From: Bacillota bacterium | GTDB lineage: Bacteria; Bacillota; Clostridia; Acetivibrionales; DSM-1351 | Assembly (NCBI GenBank): GCA_023400235.1 | Contig: JAEXFI010000029.1 | Location: 62,001-126,000, forward strand | Length of the DNA: 64,000 bases | Reading direction: 5' to 3' | Translations under genes and position numbers: made by a program | Shown: positions 25,147 through 33,992 of the stretch, piece by piece | How positions within the stretch are numbered: position 1 is the first letter of the stretch | Layout of the letters: the number at the start of each line of letters is the position of its first letter | The notes under the pieces: generated by a model | Databases searched by the model: none | Seen by the model: the letters and a program-made list of their open reading frames with translations, nothing else | Told to the model about the DNA's origin: nothing

Positions 25147-25293
25147 CAGAGGCACCCGCAGCAAAAGCATGTGCTGCAGCACCGACCGCTGCAAGGCCAT
25201 ATGCTGATATGTCACCTACAGCAGTGCCATATACTGAAGCCACCTACAGCAAGGCCATATATTGCAATGCCGCCGCTACCACACCATGTACTG
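25147..25293 (-). repeat. Degenerate 28-30 bp tandem repeat beginning inside ecfT
   Basis: Five consecutive minus-strand units begin CAGTACATGG, CAATATATGG, CAGTATATGG, CAGCATATGG and CAGCACATGC, with lengths 29, 28, 30, 30 and 30 bases. Most continue with a TTGCTGTAGGTG-like middle. The first unit is the last codons and stop of ecfT; the others fill most of the gap to truA. Confidence 0.75.
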
Positions 25294-26079
25294 CATTGCC
25301 AGCACCCAGGCCATAAAGACCACGGTTATGGCCGTTGTGGCAAAATCATACCTTGTGAGGCTGAGCTGCTTCATCCTTGTCCTGCCCTCACTGCCCCTGT
25401 AGCATCTGGCCTCCATTGCCGTCGCCAGCTCGTCCGCCCTGCGGAACGCACTTATAAACAAGGGTATGAGTACTGGAATAAAGCTTTTGGCACGCTCTAT
25501 AAGGTTTCCGCTGTCAAAGTCGGCCCCCCTTGAGGATTGTGCCTTTATTATCTTGTCGGTTTCCTCCAGCAGGGTAGGAATGAATCTCAAAGCGATTGTC
25601 ATCATCATGGCTATCTCATGCACAGGTACCCTGAGCCTTTTCAGCGGGCCCAGAAGCTTCTCGATTCCGTCGGTGAGGGCTATGGGTGTTGTTGTATAGG
25701 TCAGAAGGCTTGCAATGATAATCAGAAGGAAAAGCCGTATAGCCATTTTGATGGCTGTGTCCACACCCTCATAGGTCATTCTCAGGATGCCCCACTCAAA
25801 AATAGCCCTTCCGCCTATGGTAAACATGTTGATTATACCTGCAAAAATCACAATGAAAATCACAGGCTTCAAGCCTTTTAAGACAAATCTCACCGGAATA
25901 TTTGAGGTCACCACGGTCAATGCGGTAAAAAGCGTCAGCAGCAGGTATCCCCAATAGGTATTTATCATAAATATGAATATCATCATTACAAAGGTCAGTA
26001 TGATTTTTGTACGGGGGTCCGATTTGTGAAGCATGGAATCCCCGGGCACATACTGTCCGATTGTTATATCTCGTATCAT
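25276..26079 (-). CDS. ecfT: Energy-coupling factor transporter transmembrane protein EcfT
   Basis: 267 residues with about five or six membrane helices. It has the two cytoplasmic coupling motifs with the Ala-Arg-Gly signature (SSRGADFDSGNLIERA and the later TAMEARCYRGSEGRTRM). EcfT links the EcfA1/A2 ATPases to interchangeable substrate-binding S components for vitamin or metal uptake. ATG 26079 is chosen because GGAGG lies seven bases upstream, inside a longer in-frame alternative starting at 26091. Its last codons form the first unit of a tandem repeat. Confidence 0.95.
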   Translation of the reverse strand: MIRDITIGQYVPGDSMLHKSDPRTKIILTFVMMIFIFMINTYWGYLLLTLFTALTVVTSNIPVRFVLKGLKPVIFIVIFAGIINMFTIGGRAIFEWGILRMTYEGVDTAIKMAIRLFLLIIIASLLTYTTTPIALTDGIEKLLGPLKRLRVPVHEIAMMMTIALRFIPTLLEETDKIIKAQSSRGADFDSGNLIERAKSFIPVLIPLFISAFRRADELATAMEARCYRGSEGRTRMKQLSLTRYDFATTAITVVFMAWVLAMQYMVW

Positions 26080-26134
26080 TTTTTCCTCCATGAGCCGCAG
26101 CCGCGGTCAAAACTGTTAAAGCCCTGCACCGGCA

Positions 26135-26977
26135 CTATGCCTTCAGATGCTTCTGAAGCTCCTTTTGTGCCGCTTCTACTGTAAATATATTTTCATCAAT
26201 ATTGGGGATTATCTCCTTAAGCCGCTTCATCAGATAGGTTATCTGAGGAGCCGAGAGCCCTATTTTTTCAAGCTCCTGAGGCTGATTATACACCTCGGCC
26301 GAGGGCTTATCCATAAAAATCGTACCCTGGTTCATTACAATAACCCGCTCCGCCAGCCTTGCTATATCCTCCATGCTGTGAGACACCAGTATTATGGTCA
26401 TATTGAAGTCCTTATGGAGCTTTTTGATATAGCCGAATATTTCGTCCCTGCCGCTGGGATCCAGTCCTGCGGTAGGCTCATCCAATACGAGTATTTTGGG
26501 CATCATGGCAACTACTCCGGCTATTGCAACCCTGCGCTTCTGCCCCCCTGAAAGCTCAAAGGGGGATTTCTCAAGAATGCTCTGGTCAAGACCTACCGAC
26601 TGCAGTGCCGCCAGTACCCGCTGTGCCGTTTCCTCCTGGGAAAGTCCCAGCTTCAGCAGCCCAAAGGAAATATCCTTTCTCACCGTGTCCTCGAACAGCT
26701 GGTGCTCTGGATATTGAAAAACGATGCCCACCTGACGTCTCAGCACTTTCAGATCCCTTTGCCTGGTGTCAATGCCGTTTACGGCTATACGTCCCCCGTT
26801 AGGCTTCAGTATACCGTTGAAATGCTGTATAAGCGTTGACTTTCCCGAACCTGTATGTCCGATGATACCGATAAATTCTCCGTCTTCTATATTTAAATTA
26901 ATATCATTCAATGCTTTTTTCTCAAAAGGTCCGCCGTTGGAATAGGTAAAGGACAAACCCTCTATATTGATAGGCAT
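26135..26977 (-). CDS. ecfA2: Energy-coupling factor transporter ATP-binding protein EcfA2
   Basis: 280-residue ABC ATPase with Walker A GHTGSGKST, Q-loop VFQYPEHQLFEDTV, signature LSGGQKRR, Walker B ILVLDEPTAGLDP and switch VSHSME. The QYPEHQLF form and GHTGSGKST identify the A2 partner. Its usual immediate neighbour, ecfA1, is 7 kb upstream here. A separate promoter-like sequence lies just ahead, which would keep ecfA2-ecfT expressed independently. Confidence 0.95.
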   Translation of the reverse strand: MPINIEGLSFTYSNGGPFEKKALNDINLNIEDGEFIGIIGHTGSGKSTLIQHFNGILKPNGGRIAVNGIDTRQRDLKVLRRQVGIVFQYPEHQLFEDTVRKDISFGLLKLGLSQEETAQRVLAALQSVGLDQSILEKSPFELSGGQKRRVAIAGVVAMMPKILVLDEPTAGLDPSGRDEIFGYIKKLHKDFNMTIILVSHSMEDIARLAERVIVMNQGTIFMDKPSAEVYNQPQELEKIGLSAPQITYLMKRLKEIIPNIDENIFTVEAAQKELQKHLKA

Positions 26978-27058
26978 ATTGTACTCCCGGCTTTCTTATT
27001 TAGTAAATTCATGTCAGACTGATTGCTTCTTAATAATTAATATTACCACAACCAGGTA

Positions 27059-27088
27059 TATTTAGTGAATTAAAAATAGCAGTGTCAA
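27059..27088 (-). promoter_or_regulatory. Candidate promoter for ecfA2-ecfT-truA
   Basis: Minus-strand TTGACA (27088-27083), 18-bp spacer, TAAATA (27064-27059), starting 3 bp after the stop codon of the upstream deacetylase gene and about 80 bp before ecfA2. Confidence 0.6.
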
Positions 27089-27090
27089 AA

Positions 27091-28926
27091 TCACTTTATT
27101 CTCTCAAGGAGCTCCTCCGGCGAAATATCTTCTGTAATCCCATAGCGGTTCATTGCCCGGAGGGATTGCGGCAGGCCCTTTATAAGGGTGTTTGTGCCGG
27201 CCTTGGTGGTAAATGTAGCTTTAATGCCCAGCCTGCTCAGCACCACCTCGGATACCTCGCTGTATTTCCCCAGAGGATAAGCCAGGGCCGTAACACTGTT
27301 TCCTGTTCCCTCCAATATGCTCTTCCGGGAAAGTGTAATATCATTTTTAAGGCTGGCAATAAAAGCCTCCTCTACCTCCCCCTGAAGGCGTGTTATGCTT
27401 GTCCTGGCTTTTCCCTCTCCCTTCCCTTCCTCAAAAGGTGCCCATTGATGCATATCATAGGTATGGCTCTGTATGTCTACAAGGCCGGAATTAAGCATTT
27501 CCTGTGCCTGCTGGTAGGTAAAATGGGGAGTTATGGCATTCCGGGTGTCCTTATACCTGTCCTTGCCCACCGAGGAGCCTATGACGAATATTGTAGCCTT
27601 CATGTTGTACTTCTTCAGCAGAGGATAGGCCAGTTCATAATTGCTGAGATACCCGTCGTCAAAGGTGATGACCACCGGCTTTTCAGGCAGTTCGCTCCCC
27701 TTCTCCACATAGTCCAGCAGCTGCTGAATTGACACCCCGGTGTAGCCCGCCTCTGAAATAGCCTTTAGCTGAGCTTCAAACTGCTGTGCGGAAATAACCA
27801 GCGGCCCGGTGGAATTAAGCGCTACATCGTGGTACATCAGCGCAGGCACCCTTTTGGTATAGCTTTCGTCGTCAAAGCCTATTGCTCTTGACATGGCCTT
27901 GGCCTGCTCCGCAGCATTTTGCGGCGTAACATATACACCTATATCCTCAGGTACGTATATCCCGTCATCTCCGAAAATCTTTGCAAGGGCCATACTGCCC
28001 ATTGCATTTCTGAAATGGGTGCTGTCGTAGAAAAAGCGGCAGTCAGCCGTAAGGGAATTTGTGGAGAAATCCCAGAAGCCGGTTACTTCAGCCAGGCGGG
28101 TATAAACCTCCGTCAGCTGCTGTGGACTGAAATTCTGAACATATTCATTATACATGGGGGGAAAGAGTACAAGGAGGTTTATGTCGTTCTTGTCACAAAG
28201 GGCTTTTATAAGCTTTGTGTCCTCTATCAGCTCATCAATGCTCCCCAGGTTGTGCCTGTCCTTTGGATAGGACTTGAAAACCGGGTATTTCTCAAGGTAG
28301 TCCGGCATGGCCTGAATGTTTTCAACATCTCTTGAGGACTTGTCATATGCTCCTGTACGCACCTCAAAAACCTTGTATTTATTTTGGAGATAGCTGTCAT
28401 TTTTATATGCCCGAAGCTTTTCCAGCGAATAGCTGGGGTTTGCAAACAGATATTTTTTGAGGAAATCAAACCGTGAGGACTGCTCTGTCTTGTAATGCAG
28501 GCTTCCTGTGTAAGGGTCTGACTCAACCTTGTATCTCATGGCATTTATAAAGCCGAGGTTTAACACAAGGTTCTTAACCTTGTAATTGTTTATGATATAC
28601 TGGGTGGTCTGCTTCACATCATACATGTCCGCACCATACATGAATAAATTATAGAACTTGGCATCCATGTATTTATTAAGCTGTTCCACCGGAAAAGATG
28701 AAGTGGAGGAGCTGCCTACTATAAAGGAATCATATTCCTCCTTGTGCTGATCCATATAGGCTATTTTCGCCACCCTGGGATTCTTGGTAAAATCATAGGC
28801 ATACCACTGCATGGCATGGTCTCCAAAGGCTCCGAAGGGGTCCACCAATATATTCATACCTGCCACCCCCGCAACCAGAAGCAGCACCGTAATTATAAAC
28901 ATTACAAACCATTTTTTTGATGACAT
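27091..28926 (-). CDS. Membrane-anchored SGNH-type / NodB polysaccharide deacetylase fusion
   Basis: 611 residues. An N-terminal membrane anchor (about 6-28) leads to an extracytoplasmic region of about 330 residues with features of SGNH/DltD-AlgJ-like acyl-handling enzymes: FIVGSSSTSSF at 68-78 as the Ser block and DSTHF at 301-305 as the Asp-x-x-His block. A NodB deacetylase domain follows: MYHDV 364-368, TFDDGY 421-426 with the catalytic base and metal Asp, SHTYDMH 487-493 with metal histidines, and AYPLGKYS near 549. Such deacetylases remove N- or O-acetyl groups from envelope sugars. It is last in the cassette, 10 bp after the MBOAT gene. The fusion suggests one protein that both deacylates and acylates a polymer; this is inference. 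Confidence 0.8.
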   Translation of the reverse strand: MSSKKWFVMFIITVLLLVAGVAGMNILVDPFGAFGDHAMQWYAYDFTKNPRVAKIAYMDQHKEEYDSFIVGSSSTSSFPVEQLNKYMDAKFYNLFMYGADMYDVKQTTQYIINNYKVKNLVLNLGFINAMRYKVESDPYTGSLHYKTEQSSRFDFLKKYLFANPSYSLEKLRAYKNDSYLQNKYKVFEVRTGAYDKSSRDVENIQAMPDYLEKYPVFKSYPKDRHNLGSIDELIEDTKLIKALCDKNDINLLVLFPPMYNEYVQNFSPQQLTEVYTRLAEVTGFWDFSTNSLTADCRFFYDSTHFRNAMGSMALAKIFGDDGIYVPEDIGVYVTPQNAAEQAKAMSRAIGFDDESYTKRVPALMYHDVALNSTGPLVISAQQFEAQLKAISEAGYTGVSIQQLLDYVEKGSELPEKPVVITFDDGYLSNYELAYPLLKKYNMKATIFVIGSSVGKDRYKDTRNAITPHFTYQQAQEMLNSGLVDIQSHTYDMHQWAPFEEGKGEGKARTSITRLQGEVEEAFIASLKNDITLSRKSILEGTGNSVTALAYPLGKYSEVSEVVLSRLGIKATFTTKAGTNTLIKGLPQSLRAMNRYGITEDISPEELLERIK

Positions 28927-28936
28927 TGCTTTCTCC

Positions 28937-30529
28937 TTAAAATTGCTTATATATGAACTCGGAGGCTATGTAGCCTTCCCGGTATATGCCCAGGAAAGCA
29001 ATCACCGCAAGCCCGGCCAGCAAGACCAGCCATTGCACCGGCAGGCTCCTCTCCTCCAGGTTCTTTCTGATGTGGACACCTTTTTCTTTTAGATAGCCGA
29101 TTCCCAGTATAACCATACAGCAAACAAGGATTACCAGCAGATCGAAGGCTCCCAGTCCCAGGGACAATATATTTCCTGTCAGACTCCTAATGTCGAAATG
29201 TAAAACTGTACGCTTCAGCATTCGCAGGGAAGTCATAAGGTCTTCCCCTCTTGTGAAATACCTGCCTATAAACACCAGTACAGTGGTCCTTAGTATTTGA
29301 AACAGCTTCCAGTAGGTACTTTCGGGGTTGATATTGAGCCTTTTGAGCACCTTTTCATAAAACGGGGCATTAATTACCGAGAAGGTGATTATTCCGCCGT
29401 TCCAGATTCCGAAGGCTATATATTTCCAACTGGCTCCATGCCAGATACCAATTGTAAAGAACACTATAAAGGTAACCAGTGAAACAGGCAGTATTTTCCC
29501 AAGATTGCCCTTAAGCTTCTTTCTGGCATACTTGCCCAGCTTTCCGAAGGGCTTGGACAAGGACAGGGGATAAAAAAGGTAATCTCTCATCCACGCCCCC
29601 AGGCTTATGTGCCACCTTCTCCAGAAATCGGACAGGGAGGTTGCAAAATAGGGGCGCTGGAAATTCTCTATCATGTCAACGCCCAATATCTGAGCAATAC
29701 CCCTGATAATATCTATGCCTCCTGAGAAGTCGCAATATATCTGTATACAGTACATAAATACCCCAAAGGCGATTTCAGCACCGGAGTATTTCTGATAATT
29801 TCCAAAAACATTATTAACTATAACCGCAGTTCTGTCCGCCACCACCAGCTTCTTGAAAAAGCCCCACATCATAAGCTGAATACCGTATTTCAGACGGTCA
29901 AAGCTAAAGGAATGGGACTGGTACAACTGGTGTGCAAGCTGGTCGAAGCGGCTGATGGGCCCCTGAATGATCTGAGGGAAAAACGATACAAACAAAGCGA
30001 ATTTAAAAAAGTTCCTTTCCGGTGGATACTTGGCTCTGTAAACATCTATTACATAACCTACCGATTGAAAGGTATAAAAAGAAAGCCCTACAGGGAGCAG
30101 CCAGTTTACCCTGGGGAAACTGGAGTCTGTAAACAGTCCCAAAAGCACATTGGCATTTTCGGCAGCAAAATTGTAATATTTTATGGCGGCCAGAATGCCG
30201 AAATTTATAAGCAGGATGCCGGACACCACCCATTTTTTATTTCTGTTGAATTTGCTGGAGACAGCTTTCTTCTCGTCACTTGAGGCCTCCCTGCCAAGCT
30301 GCTGCATTCCATTTTTCCTGCGGTTGTTGAGCTCTCCCAGCAATAAGCCCCCCATATATGTAGTAAAAGTGGTGGTAAGGAGAAAGCCCACTATTTTAAC
30401 CCCGTATGACAAATAGTAGAAATAGCTGGCGGCAAGCAGAACCATCCATTGAAGCTTTTTAGGCACCAGATAGTAAATGGCAACCGTACTCACCAGAAAT
30501 ATTAAAAATGAAGCTGATGACAGTGACAT
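28937..30529 (-). CDS. MBOAT-family membrane O-acyltransferase (DltB/AlgI-like)
   Basis: 530 residues with about 10-12 membrane helices. The family motif DFWRRWHISLGAWMRDYL lies at 301-318 (His307), and the catalytic His364 is in GIWHGASWKY. MBOAT proteins of this type pass acyl groups from a cytoplasmic carrier across the membrane to extracytoplasmic sugars. It is longer than typical DltB (about 400) and closer in size to AlgI/PatA. It sits between the carrier protein gene (4-bp gap) and the SGNH-deacetylase gene, which fits a Dlt-like relay. Confidence 0.9.
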   Translation of the reverse strand: MSLSSASFLIFLVSTVAIYYLVPKKLQWMVLLAASYFYYLSYGVKIVGFLLTTTFTTYMGGLLLGELNNRRKNGMQQLGREASSDEKKAVSSKFNRNKKWVVSGILLINFGILAAIKYYNFAAENANVLLGLFTDSSFPRVNWLLPVGLSFYTFQSVGYVIDVYRAKYPPERNFFKFALFVSFFPQIIQGPISRFDQLAHQLYQSHSFSFDRLKYGIQLMMWGFFKKLVVADRTAVIVNNVFGNYQKYSGAEIAFGVFMYCIQIYCDFSGGIDIIRGIAQILGVDMIENFQRPYFATSLSDFWRRWHISLGAWMRDYLFYPLSLSKPFGKLGKYARKKLKGNLGKILPVSLVTFIVFFTIGIWHGASWKYIAFGIWNGGIITFSVINAPFYEKVLKRLNINPESTYWKLFQILRTTVLVFIGRYFTRGEDLMTSLRMLKRTVLHFDIRSLTGNILSLGLGAFDLLVILVCCMVILGIGYLKEKGVHIRKNLEERSLPVQWLVLLAGLAVIAFLGIYREGYIASEFIYKQF

Positions 30530-30533
30530 ACCC

Positions 30534-30764
30534 TTATTCTCCGTCTCTCAATCTGTTAATCAAAGCCAATATTGCCTGTAGGGTGTTAAAGTTTTCAGGC
30601 ACCAGGTCCTCAACGCCGATCTGGACGTCAAAGGTTTCTCCTATTTCACCCACCAAAGCCACAATGTCGAAGGAATCCAGAACTCCGTCGTCTATCAGTG
30701 CCTTCTTTTCATTAAAATCTATATCAGGTCTCAATTCCTTTAAAATTCTCAATAATTCTTCCAT
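30534..30764 (-). CDS. Acyl/peptidyl carrier protein (DltC-like)
   Basis: 76 residues starting MEELLRILKELRP. The phosphopantetheine attachment serine is Ser31 in DDGVLDSFDIVALV; DSF replaces the commoner DSL/DSM. Its size and the VLDSFD form are close to DltC. ATG 30764 has GGAG six bases upstream and is preferred over 30776. It should be loaded by the adenylation enzyme encoded upstream and serve as donor to the MBOAT protein. Loading also needs a phosphopantetheinyl transferase from elsewhere in the genome. Confidence 0.88.
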   Translation of the reverse strand: MEELLRILKELRPDIDFNEKKALIDDGVLDSFDIVALVGEIGETFDVQIGVEDLVPENFNTLQAILALINRLRDGE

Positions 30765-30822
30765 GTGAGTCTCCATTTCCGGCTCTGCTTACGTAGCACG
30801 GCCTTTAACTTTAATAATATAT

Positions 30823-31635
30823 TTATGAATTTCTTATAAGCCCTGTGGATTGCCAGCCGTCGTACTTGAAGCCTGCCCATTCATACAGCCCCCTGGCATT
30901 TATATTGTCCTTCTTCACCCAGAGCTGTATCCTGCCATCCCCCTGTCCTCTTACACATCTTGCAAAATGAGCCAGAAGGCCTTTTGCTATGCCCTTGCCC
31001 CGCGCATCAGGATGAACTAAAAGGTGCCGGACAAAACTGGCGGAGTTCCTGCTGCCTATGTGCAATACTCCCAGGATACTGCCGTCTTGGTCTTCCGACA
31101 CCAGCATCTCCTCTTTTTTTATATATTCCATCACCTCATCCAGGGTTGGAATACAGCCTAAATACGGGTCGAACATTTCGGCTATCAGCCCACGTATCTG
31201 CTCCGCCTGTTGGCAAACAGCGTTTTTAACTGCATGCATGTTTTTGCTTTCCAGCAAAAGCCTCTCGGGAATACCATTCATACGCAGTCTGTATATATAC
31301 GGCCGGAAGCCTCTGGAACTCCAAAAATCAAGCTGGCTTTCCACTGCCTCATTCTCATTTTTATATACAAGCTCCATAACAAGGGGCTTATCTGCCGGAA
31401 GAGCAAGGATATCTGCCTCCGGTCCCTTTATATGATAGAAAATGCGCCAGTGTGTCCTGCAGTCCAAAAGCAGTATCAAGGCCGTGTCACTGCATTGACC
31501 GTACAAATTCCCCGAGCTGATATAAGCTTCATATCCCTCTCTGACAATGAAGTTATTGGACAGAATCCCTTTTTTCATATATGGCCCTATTAGGCTGCTT
31601 ATTTCTCCAAATTGCTCAATTCTTTTCATTGGCAT
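30823..31635 (-). CDS. GNAT-family acetyltransferase, cassette member
   Basis: 270 residues. The C-terminal half is a GNAT domain with acetyl-CoA motif VHPDARGKGIAKGLLAHFAR and ending GLYEWAGFKYDG. The N-terminal half (about 1-140) is a separate region without a recognised family, perhaps a degenerate GNAT repeat. The start overlaps the adenylation gene by 20 bp; ATG 31629 is an alternative. It could acetylate an amino group on the activated substrate or a sugar precursor. Neither is shown. Confidence 0.75.
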   Translation of the reverse strand: MPMKRIEQFGEISSLIGPYMKKGILSNNFIVREGYEAYISSGNLYGQCSDTALILLLDCRTHWRIFYHIKGPEADILALPADKPLVMELVYKNENEAVESQLDFWSSRGFRPYIYRLRMNGIPERLLLESKNMHAVKNAVCQQAEQIRGLIAEMFDPYLGCIPTLDEVMEYIKKEEMLVSEDQDGSILGVLHIGSRNSASFVRHLLVHPDARGKGIAKGLLAHFARCVRGQGDGRIQLWVKKDNINARGLYEWAGFKYDGWQSTGLIRNS

Positions 31636-33136
31636 ATTTCTCCGAAAGTTTTCTTCTGTCTATTTTACCGTTTGCATTGTAAGGAAAAGCTTCATACTGC
31701 TCAATAATATTTGGCAGCATGTACTTTGGGAGTCTCTGTCCGAGCATTATTACAAGCTGGGTCTTATCAATACCGCCTGTATAAAACAGTATTATTTTGG
31801 CCGTCTCGTGGTCATAAAAGCAAATACAGGCCTGAACCTGTTCTACCCCATTGACAGCCGCCTCTATTTCACCCAGCTCAATACGGCTTCCCATGTGCTT
31901 TACCTGCCCGTCCTTCCGGGATAGAAATAACAGCTCACCGTATTCATTATACCTTACTATGTCACCGGTGCAGTATAATATGTCCCTGTAGGCGGTATTT
32001 AAAGGGTTCTGGATGAATACCTCCGAAGACAGCTCCGGGCTGTTTATATAGCCCAAGGCAACTCCTGTACCCCGGACACAAAGCTCTCCCGGCCCGCTTC
32101 CCTCAACAGGTCTTCTGTCCTCGTCCAGCAGGATGACCTCCATATTCCGGCAGGCATTTCCGATAGGTATTACCTCCTCATCGCCAAACTCCCTGTTCAC
32201 AATGTAGTAGGTACAGTCAACTGTTGCCTCCGTTGGGCCGTATAGATTAACATACCTGACTTCCGGCAGGTATTTACGCCAGCCGTTGAGGTTCTTTGCA
32301 AACATTGCCTCCCCTGCGAAAAACACCTTATTCAGGTGCTCCGGCAGCACCTTTTTGAATATCTGGGAGTTGGACAAAAGAGTAATAGCTGAAGTAGCCC
32401 ACAAAATTGTTGTTATCCGGTTCACATTAAGATATTCCACCAGCTTCACGGGAAACATGAACAGCTTTTTAGGAATAATACACAGAGTTATCCCTTCCTT
32501 AAGGCATAAATATATATCCTTGACAGAGGCGTCAAAATAAAAAGGTGTCTGGTTGCCAATAACATCTCCGCTGGTAAAGCCAAAGGTGTCAGAAAGCCAT
32601 TCTGCAAGGTCCATGACACTTTTATGGGGAACCACGATTCCCTTGGGTGTGCCCGTTGAACCGGAGGTGAAAATGGTATATACAGGGTCGGTATCTATGA
32701 GTCTGCTTCTCACCACCCGCAATTTTTCATCCTCCACCCGGCCTTGTATTTCATCAAGTTCCAATACTTCAGGTAAAGCCTCCATATCAGCAAAGGCCCT
32801 TACATCCTTGGCCTGGGATAAAATCAGACTTGGTCTAAGCGTAGAAATAATTGTCCTGAGTCTCTGGGGAGGAGTTTGATTATCTATAGGTACATAATAG
32901 TTTCCACTGTACAGCACTCCCATAAATGCAATTACTGTGGAGCAGGTTCTGTCCACAAGAACAATTACAGGGTTTCTTACCAAACCCGATATTCTCTCTG
33001 TTATCATGGTGCCAAGTGCCTTGGCTTCCAGTTCCAGCCCTGAAAAGGTGATTTCACGGGTTTCATCCTTTAATGCAACCTTATCAGGATATTCATATGC
33101 TGCCTGTTCCAGGTATTCCAATACATTTATCTGCAA
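31616..33136 (-). CDS. Stand-alone amino-acid adenylation enzyme (DltA/NRPS A-domain like)
   Basis: 506 residues when started at TTG 33136, which has GGAGG seven bases upstream; this length matches DltA (about 503). ANL-superfamily motifs are complete: A3 TSGSTGTPKG at 157-166, A5 NLYGPTEATVD, A7 YCTGDIVRYNEYGEL and A10 NANGKIDRRKL with the catalytic Lys. It should activate an amino or hydroxy acid with ATP and load it on the adjacent carrier protein. D-alanine is the obvious guess, but the residues lining the pocket need structural comparison. First gene of the cassette, with a good promoter upstream. Confidence 0.85.
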   Translation of the reverse strand: MQINVLEYLEQAAYEYPDKVALKDETREITFSGLELEAKALGTMITERISGLVRNPVIVLVDRTCSTVIAFMGVLYSGNYYVPIDNQTPPQRLRTIISTLRPSLILSQAKDVRAFADMEALPEVLELDEIQGRVEDEKLRVVRSRLIDTDPVYTIFTSGSTGTPKGIVVPHKSVMDLAEWLSDTFGFTSGDVIGNQTPFYFDASVKDIYLCLKEGITLCIIPKKLFMFPVKLVEYLNVNRITTILWATSAITLLSNSQIFKKVLPEHLNKVFFAGEAMFAKNLNGWRKYLPEVRYVNLYGPTEATVDCTYYIVNREFGDEEVIPIGNACRNMEVILLDEDRRPVEGSGPGELCVRGTGVALGYINSPELSSEVFIQNPLNTAYRDILYCTGDIVRYNEYGELLFLSRKDGQVKHMGSRIELGEIEAAVNGVEQVQACICFYDHETAKIILFYTGGIDKTQLVIMLGQRLPKYMLPNIIEQYEAFPYNANGKIDRRKLSEKYANEKN

Positions 33137-33285
33137 AAAAACCCCTCCACAAGAAAATACACCGGAGTTTACCGGCTGCTTTGCTAATGTTTGTGCATGT
33201 CCATTATTTATAAGCCCTTGCCTTTTTAAAACAAACAAGAGTATTAATTTTTTACATAAAAAAATTTAATCTTAACCTATGTGTT

Positions 33286-33314
33286 ATAATAATAGTTATT
33301 ATTGCAAAAGTCAA
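33286..33314 (-). promoter_or_regulatory. Promoter of the acylation cassette, overlapping a divergent -10
   Basis: Minus strand TTGACT (33314-33309), exact 17-bp spacer, TATTAT (33291-33286). On the plus strand TATAAT at 33285-33290 can serve the divergent methyltransferase gene, although its -35 is weak. The two promoters overlap, so polymerases would compete. Confidence 0.65.
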
Positions 33315-33388
33315 GTAAGCCGTAAAACACAGCAGAGTCTAGGCAGGCCCTGCTGGCAGCCATTTTTCACCGGAGGTAATATAAAAGT

Positions 33389-33985
33389 ATGAGTCAGCAT
33401 TATTTTACTGAAAATCCCGATTCGGAAATTAAGGAAAAAAGCTTTTCTGAAACCATTAAAGGCAAGCAGCTGAGCTTCACATCGGTAAGCGGAGTATTTT
33501 CTTTTGAGGACAGGCTTGACAAGGTATCTCACAATCTTATCAAATACTTTACGCCCAGCGGCAATACCATACTAGATGTGGGCTGCGGCTACGGTGCCAT
33601 CGGCCTGTTTCTAAAAGCCCTCTTCCCGTCTCAGCAGGTTTCCATGATAGATATAAATAACAGAGCTCTTGACTATTCGCGGAAGAATGCTGCTGCAAAC
33701 AAGCTGGAGGTACAGGTTTCCCACAGTAATCTGTATCAGGCACTTGGGAATGAAACCTTTGACGATATTGTGTCAAACCCGCCTTTTGCAGCCGGTAAGG
33801 AATTGAATACCCGGCTTATTAAAGAGGCGCTGGAGCATCTGTCCGTAAATGGAGCTCTATGGCTGGTGGCCTTTCACAACAAAGGCGGCTCAACCTTGAA
33901 GGACATTATGAAAAGTGTTTTCGGAAATGTGGAGGATGTTGATAAAAGCGGGGGTATAAGGGTTTATAAGGCTATAAAGAAATAA
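33389..33985 (+). CDS. Class I SAM-dependent methyltransferase, RsmC/RlmG-like
   Basis: 198 residues with SAM motif I ILDVGCGYGAIGLFL, motif II MIDINNRALDYSRKNA and the catalytic NPPF in DDIVSNPPFAAGKE, typical of N2-guanine or N6-adenine rRNA methyltransferases. The short form (only the catalytic domain) matches the Firmicutes YbxB group near rRNA/ribosomal genes. It is the only plus-strand gene within the supercluster. It runs convergently into ecfA1 with a 7-bp gap and no terminator. Confidence 0.85.
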   Translation: MSQHYFTENPDSEIKEKSFSETIKGKQLSFTSVSGVFSFEDRLDKVSHNLIKYFTPSGNTILDVGCGYGAIGLFLKALFPSQQVSMIDINNRALDYSRKNAAANKLEVQVSHSNLYQALGNETFDDIVSNPPFAAGKELNTRLIKEALEHLSVNGALWLVAFHNKGGSTLKDIMKSVFGNVEDVDKSGGIRVYKAIKK

Positions 33986-33992
33986 TGAGCCA

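Noticed and set aside
25141..25533. 130-codon His/Pro-rich plus-strand frame
   Set aside because: It is the reverse of the ecfT coding end plus the tandem repeat; the His/Pro richness arises from the repeat composition.
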